A DNA stretch of 7,114 nt, from positions 1 through 7,114 of the forward strand of contig JBHYFA010000117.1 of assembly GCA_051859825.1 (NCBI GenBank), in the 5' to 3' direction. Every line of letters starts with the position of its first letter. Position 1 is the stretch's first letter. The stretch is from CSBr16-58 sp051859825 (GTDB taxonomy: Bacteria > Bacteroidota > Bacteroidia > Flavobacteriales > Schleiferiaceae). Below, piece by piece: positions 4,455 to 7,114 of this stretch. Below the pieces are notes generated by a model. The model was not told where the DNA came from, ran no database searches, and saw only the letters and a list, made by a program, of their open reading frames with translations. A program made the translations under genes and the position numbers.

Positions 4455-7025
4455 TTACAGAATACTCACTATCGCTTCGGCGACAATTCCATCAGGCTCA
4501 ATATGCGCCTCTGTTACAGCGCGTAAACGCTTACCAGGCAACAAATCAATGAAACCTTCAAGCATGTAGCGCATTTCGTCGTTAGGTACAGGTCGAATGG
4601 AGCGGGAAATGAATATAGGACGGTCGTTGATATTATTCATAATTCCCGAAGCTACCAATTCCTCAGCATTGAAAAATGCATTCAGTCCAGTAACTTCACC
4701 TTTATCATTACGAAGCACCGTGGCCGCTTCAATACGCATATTGATATCTCCAAACATATCTGCGCGTAAAACACCCATACCGTGATTATACTCCCCAGAA
4801 AGGGCCGATTCTAATAAATCTTGAACTTCCGCATCATTAATAGATACTTGCTCCATTCGTGTTGTTTGTGAACGCACATTTCCGTGAGGTGCATCATCTA
4901 CACGAATATGAGGCGCAATTACCAGAGCCATAATCGACATCAGCTTGATAAGGATATTCATCGATGGACCAGAAGTGTCTTTAAACGGATCACCTACTGT
5001 ATCACCAGTAACAGAAGCCTTGTGGGCATCGCTGCCTTTGTACTCCATTTTCCCGTTGATTTCCACACCCTTTTCAAACGACTTCTTAGCATTATCCCAA
5101 GCACCTCCGGCGTTGTTCTGAAAAATACCCATCAACACTCCCGATACGGTAACACCAGCGAGTAATCCCCCTAATATTTCGGCAGAAGATACATTTTCAA
5201 ATACACCTTTAAAACCAAATCCTACCAAAACAGGAACAACAAGAGCAATAGCTCCGGGCAAAATCATTTGCTTTATTGAAGCGCTAGTAGAAATCTCCAC
5301 GCACTTTTCGTACTCTGGCTTGGCCTTACCTTCCATAATTCCAGGAATTTCACGGAACTGGCGGCGAACCTCCTCTACCATCTCCATCGCAGCACTTCCA
5401 ACAGCGGCAATAGCCAACGAAGAGAAAATAAACGGAATCATTCCACCAATAAACAAGGCGCCGAGAACCGGTGCTTTGTAAATATCAATGGTATCAATAC
5501 CCGCAATACCCACAAAAGCCGCAAATAAGGCCAAGGCAGTAAGCGCCGCTGAGGCAATAGCAAAACCTTTTCCGGTGGCTGCGGTAGTGTTACCTACGGC
5601 GTCCAATTTATCCGTACGACCACGAACTTCCTCAGGGAGACCATTCATTTCGGCAATTCCACCAGCGTTATCGGCAATAGGTCCGAAGGCGTCAATAGCC
5701 AACTGCATGGCGGTAGTAGCCATCATACCAGCTGCGGCAACGGACACACCATAAAGTCCGGCAAACGAATACGAAACCACAATACCCGCTCCCAAAACAA
5801 TAATGGGAAGAACGGTAGATTGCATACCTACTGCCAAACCAGCAATAATGTTGGTGGCGTGGCCGGTTGACGACTGACGAACGATACTCAACACGGGCTT
5901 CTTGCCCATTGCGGTGTAGTACTCAGTAATAATTGACATCAATGCTCCTACAACCAAACCAACAAAAATGGCCCAAAACACGCCCATTTTGGTAAATTCA
6001 TAACCGCGAAGGTTAAGATTTTCGGGCATCATGAAATTCACAATGAAATAGGAGGCTATAACCGTTAAAATGATAGAAGACCAGTTACCAAGGTTGAGCG
6101 CCTTCTGAACATCATCATTTTCATTTTTAATGCGAACAAACAAAGTTCCTACGATTGAAAATAACAAACCAACACCAGCAATAACCAAGGGAAGTAGAAT
6201 AGGTGCAATGCCACCAAAGTTATCATCGGAAACAATCTCTCTACCCAAAACCATGGTGGCCAAAATGGTGGCCACGTACGAACCAAAAAGGTCGGCGCCC
6301 ATACCGGCAACGTCACCTACGTTATCACCCACGTTATCAGCAATTGTTGCGGGATTTCTTGGGTCATCTTCCGGAATGCCTGCTTCCACTTTTCCTACGA
6401 GGTCTGCACCTACGTCGGCTGCTTTGGTATAAATACCACCTCCAACACGAGCAAAAAGCGCAATAGATTCCGCACCAAGTGAAAATCCAGCTAATACTTC
6501 CAATGCTTTTTCCATTTCAATACCGTTCACATCTGCGCCGGTAGAAACCACATACATATTATAAAATAAAATAAACAAACCTCCCATACCGATAACGGCC
6601 AAGCCAGCAACGCCAAGCCCCATTACGGTTCCTCCAGTGAAAGAAACATTAAGCGCTTTTGATAAACTGGTACGAGCTGCTTGCGTTGTGCGAACGTTTG
6701 CCTTAGTAGCGATATTCATCCCAATCCATCCGGCAAGAGCTGATAAAACAGCACCTATAACAAAGGAAACGGCAATGATTGGACTCGAGGTTTCTACCAA
6801 AGTACCAGACCATGCCAATAAACCAGCGGCGACGATAGCGAAATAGGTAAGTACTTTCCATTCGGCTTTCAAAAAGGCCATCGCTCCCTGAGCAATATAT
6901 CCGGCCAATTCTTTCATATTATCATCACCTGCATCTTGCTTGCTTACCCATTGGGATTTAACAAACATGACCAGCAGACCTATTAGTCCCATTAAAGGAA
7001 CGGCGAACAACATAATGGTTTGCAT
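4455..7025 (-). CDS. hppA: Membrane-bound K+-dependent ion-pumping pyrophosphatase
   Basis: This inner-membrane pump couples hydrolysis of cytoplasmic pyrophosphate to export of H+ (or Na+). The 856-residue protein shows about 16 hydrophobic helices between residues 1 and 707. All substrate-site motifs are present: D204/D208/K212 in the DVGADLVGK region, D230/D234/D238 in DNVGDNVGD, D445/D452 in DAFGPIADN, D644/K647/K648, and D675/D679/K682/D683 in GDTVGDPFKD. GNTTAATGK carries Ala482 where K+-independent enzymes have Lys, so K+ dependence is predicted. The glutamate that many family members carry in helix 6 is absent: Gly248 in DLFGSY, and Ala252 one turn later. Instead Glu186 lies in helix 5 (GAESIALFARV), which I recall as the flavobacterial H+-pump arrangement. 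H+ transport is therefore my favoured call, without certainty. After the last helix there is an unusual hydrophilic tail of about 149 residues. ATG 7025 gives a normal first helix. An A-rich leader, a TAnnTTTG box and a terminator suggest a single-gene unit. Confidence 0.96.
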   Translation of the reverse strand: MQTIMLFAVPLMGLIGLLVMFVKSQWVSKQDAGDDNMKELAGYIAQGAMAFLKAEWKVLTYFAIVAAGLLAWSGTLVETSSPIIAVSFVIGAVLSALAGWIGMNIATKANVRTTQAARTSLSKALNVSFTGGTVMGLGVAGLAVIGMGGLFILFYNMYVVSTGADVNGIEMEKALEVLAGFSLGAESIALFARVGGGIYTKAADVGADLVGKVEAGIPEDDPRNPATIADNVGDNVGDVAGMGADLFGSYVATILATMVLGREIVSDDNFGGIAPILLPLVIAGVGLLFSIVGTLFVRIKNENDDVQKALNLGNWSSIILTVIASYFIVNFMMPENLNLRGYEFTKMGVFWAIFVGLVVGALMSIITEYYTAMGKKPVLSIVRQSSTGHATNIIAGLAVGMQSTVLPIIVLGAGIVVSYSFAGLYGVSVAAAGMMATTAMQLAIDAFGPIADNAGGIAEMNGLPEEVRGRTDKLDAVGNTTAATGKGFAIASAALTALALFAAFVGIAGIDTIDIYKAPVLGALFIGGMIPFIFSSLAIAAVGSAAMEMVEEVRRQFREIPGIMEGKAKPEYEKCVEISTSASIKQMILPGAIALVVPVLVGFGFKGVFENVSSAEILGGLLAGVTVSGVLMGIFQNNAGGAWDNAKKSFEKGVEINGKMEYKGSDAHKASVTGDTVGDPFKDTSGPSMNILIKLMSIMALVIAPHIRVDDAPHGNVRSQTTRMEQVSINDAEVQDLLESALSGEYNHGMGVLRADMFGDINMRIEAATVLRNDKGEVTGLNAFFNAEELVASGIMNNINDRPIFISRSIRPVPNDEMRYMLEGFIDLLPGKRLRAVTEAHIEPDGIVAEAIVSIL

Positions 7026-7068
7026 AATTTTGATTATGAATTTAATTAATGGTTACAAAACGAACGCG

Positions 7069-7076
7069 CAAATGTA
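7069..7076 (-). promoter_or_regulatory. Probable -7 box of the hppA promoter
   Basis: On the minus strand TACATTTG matches the Bacteroidota TAnnTTTG consensus exactly and lies 43 bases upstream of the hppA start codon. No TTTG is visible at the usual -33 distance, so the promoter may be weak there or activator-assisted. The leader between the box and the ATG is AT-rich, has no Shine-Dalgarno site and shows no riboswitch-like structure. Confidence 0.5.
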
Positions 7077-7114
7077 AATAAGAATGCCATTTCTCCCATA
7101 GCTTTTCTTAACAC

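Noticed and set aside
4597..6846. Several open frames on the plus strand opposite hppA
   Set aside because: They lie wholly antisense to a strongly conserved gene, have low-complexity or unrecognisable products, and show no promoter or leader of their own. They are shadows of hppA codon usage.
7026..7068. Riboswitch or structured leader before hppA
   Set aside because: The leader is about 40 bases, AT-rich and without a stable paired element or a known motif.

Overview
The window looks like a piece of a chromosome from the Bacteroidota, most likely a flavobacterium-like marine or environmental lineage. Three things point there. Promoter-like sites match the Bacteroidota -7 consensus TAnnTTTG. 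The three protein genes lack Shine-Dalgarno sequences and have A/T-rich leaders instead. Two neighbouring genes encode secreted DUF3857/transglutaminase-like proteins, a type common in this phylum. The third gene is a membrane pyrophosphatase whose predicted ion-gate glutamate sits where I recall it in flavobacterial proton pumps.

Every supported gene is on the minus strand, so transcription runs from high to low coordinates. From 7114 down: a TAnnTTTG box (7069-7076) precedes hppA (4455-7025), a 16-helix pyrophosphate-driven ion pump with an unusual C-terminal tail of about 149 residues. A symmetrical A/T-flanked hairpin (4417-4448) ends hppA. A gene for an exported transglutaminase-like protein with an intact Cys-His-Asp triad follows (2426-4369, preferred start). 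After a 206-base spacer holding two small palindromes comes a second exported protein of the same architecture (282-2219), in which the catalytic Cys is Tyr and the Asp is Glu. The last gene is tRNA-Ala(GGC) (144-217) with its own promoter and intrinsic terminator. Below it is a tandem duplicate of the tRNA 3' part plus terminator, which forms a broken tRNA with an altered anticodon arm (29-100) and a second terminator cut by the window edge.

The genes do not form one obvious pathway. hppA recovers energy from pyrophosphate at the inner membrane. The transglutaminase-like pair probably acts outside the cytoplasm on an unknown substrate and reads as an active enzyme with a degenerate paralogue. 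The tRNA locus is a housekeeping unit with local duplication and decay. hppA is visibly more GC-rich than the two AT-rich genes beside it. No mobile-element gene, CRISPR array, toxin or defence gene is visible. The points most worth following up are the broken tRNA copy, the pseudoenzyme pair, and the gate and tail of the pyrophosphatase.
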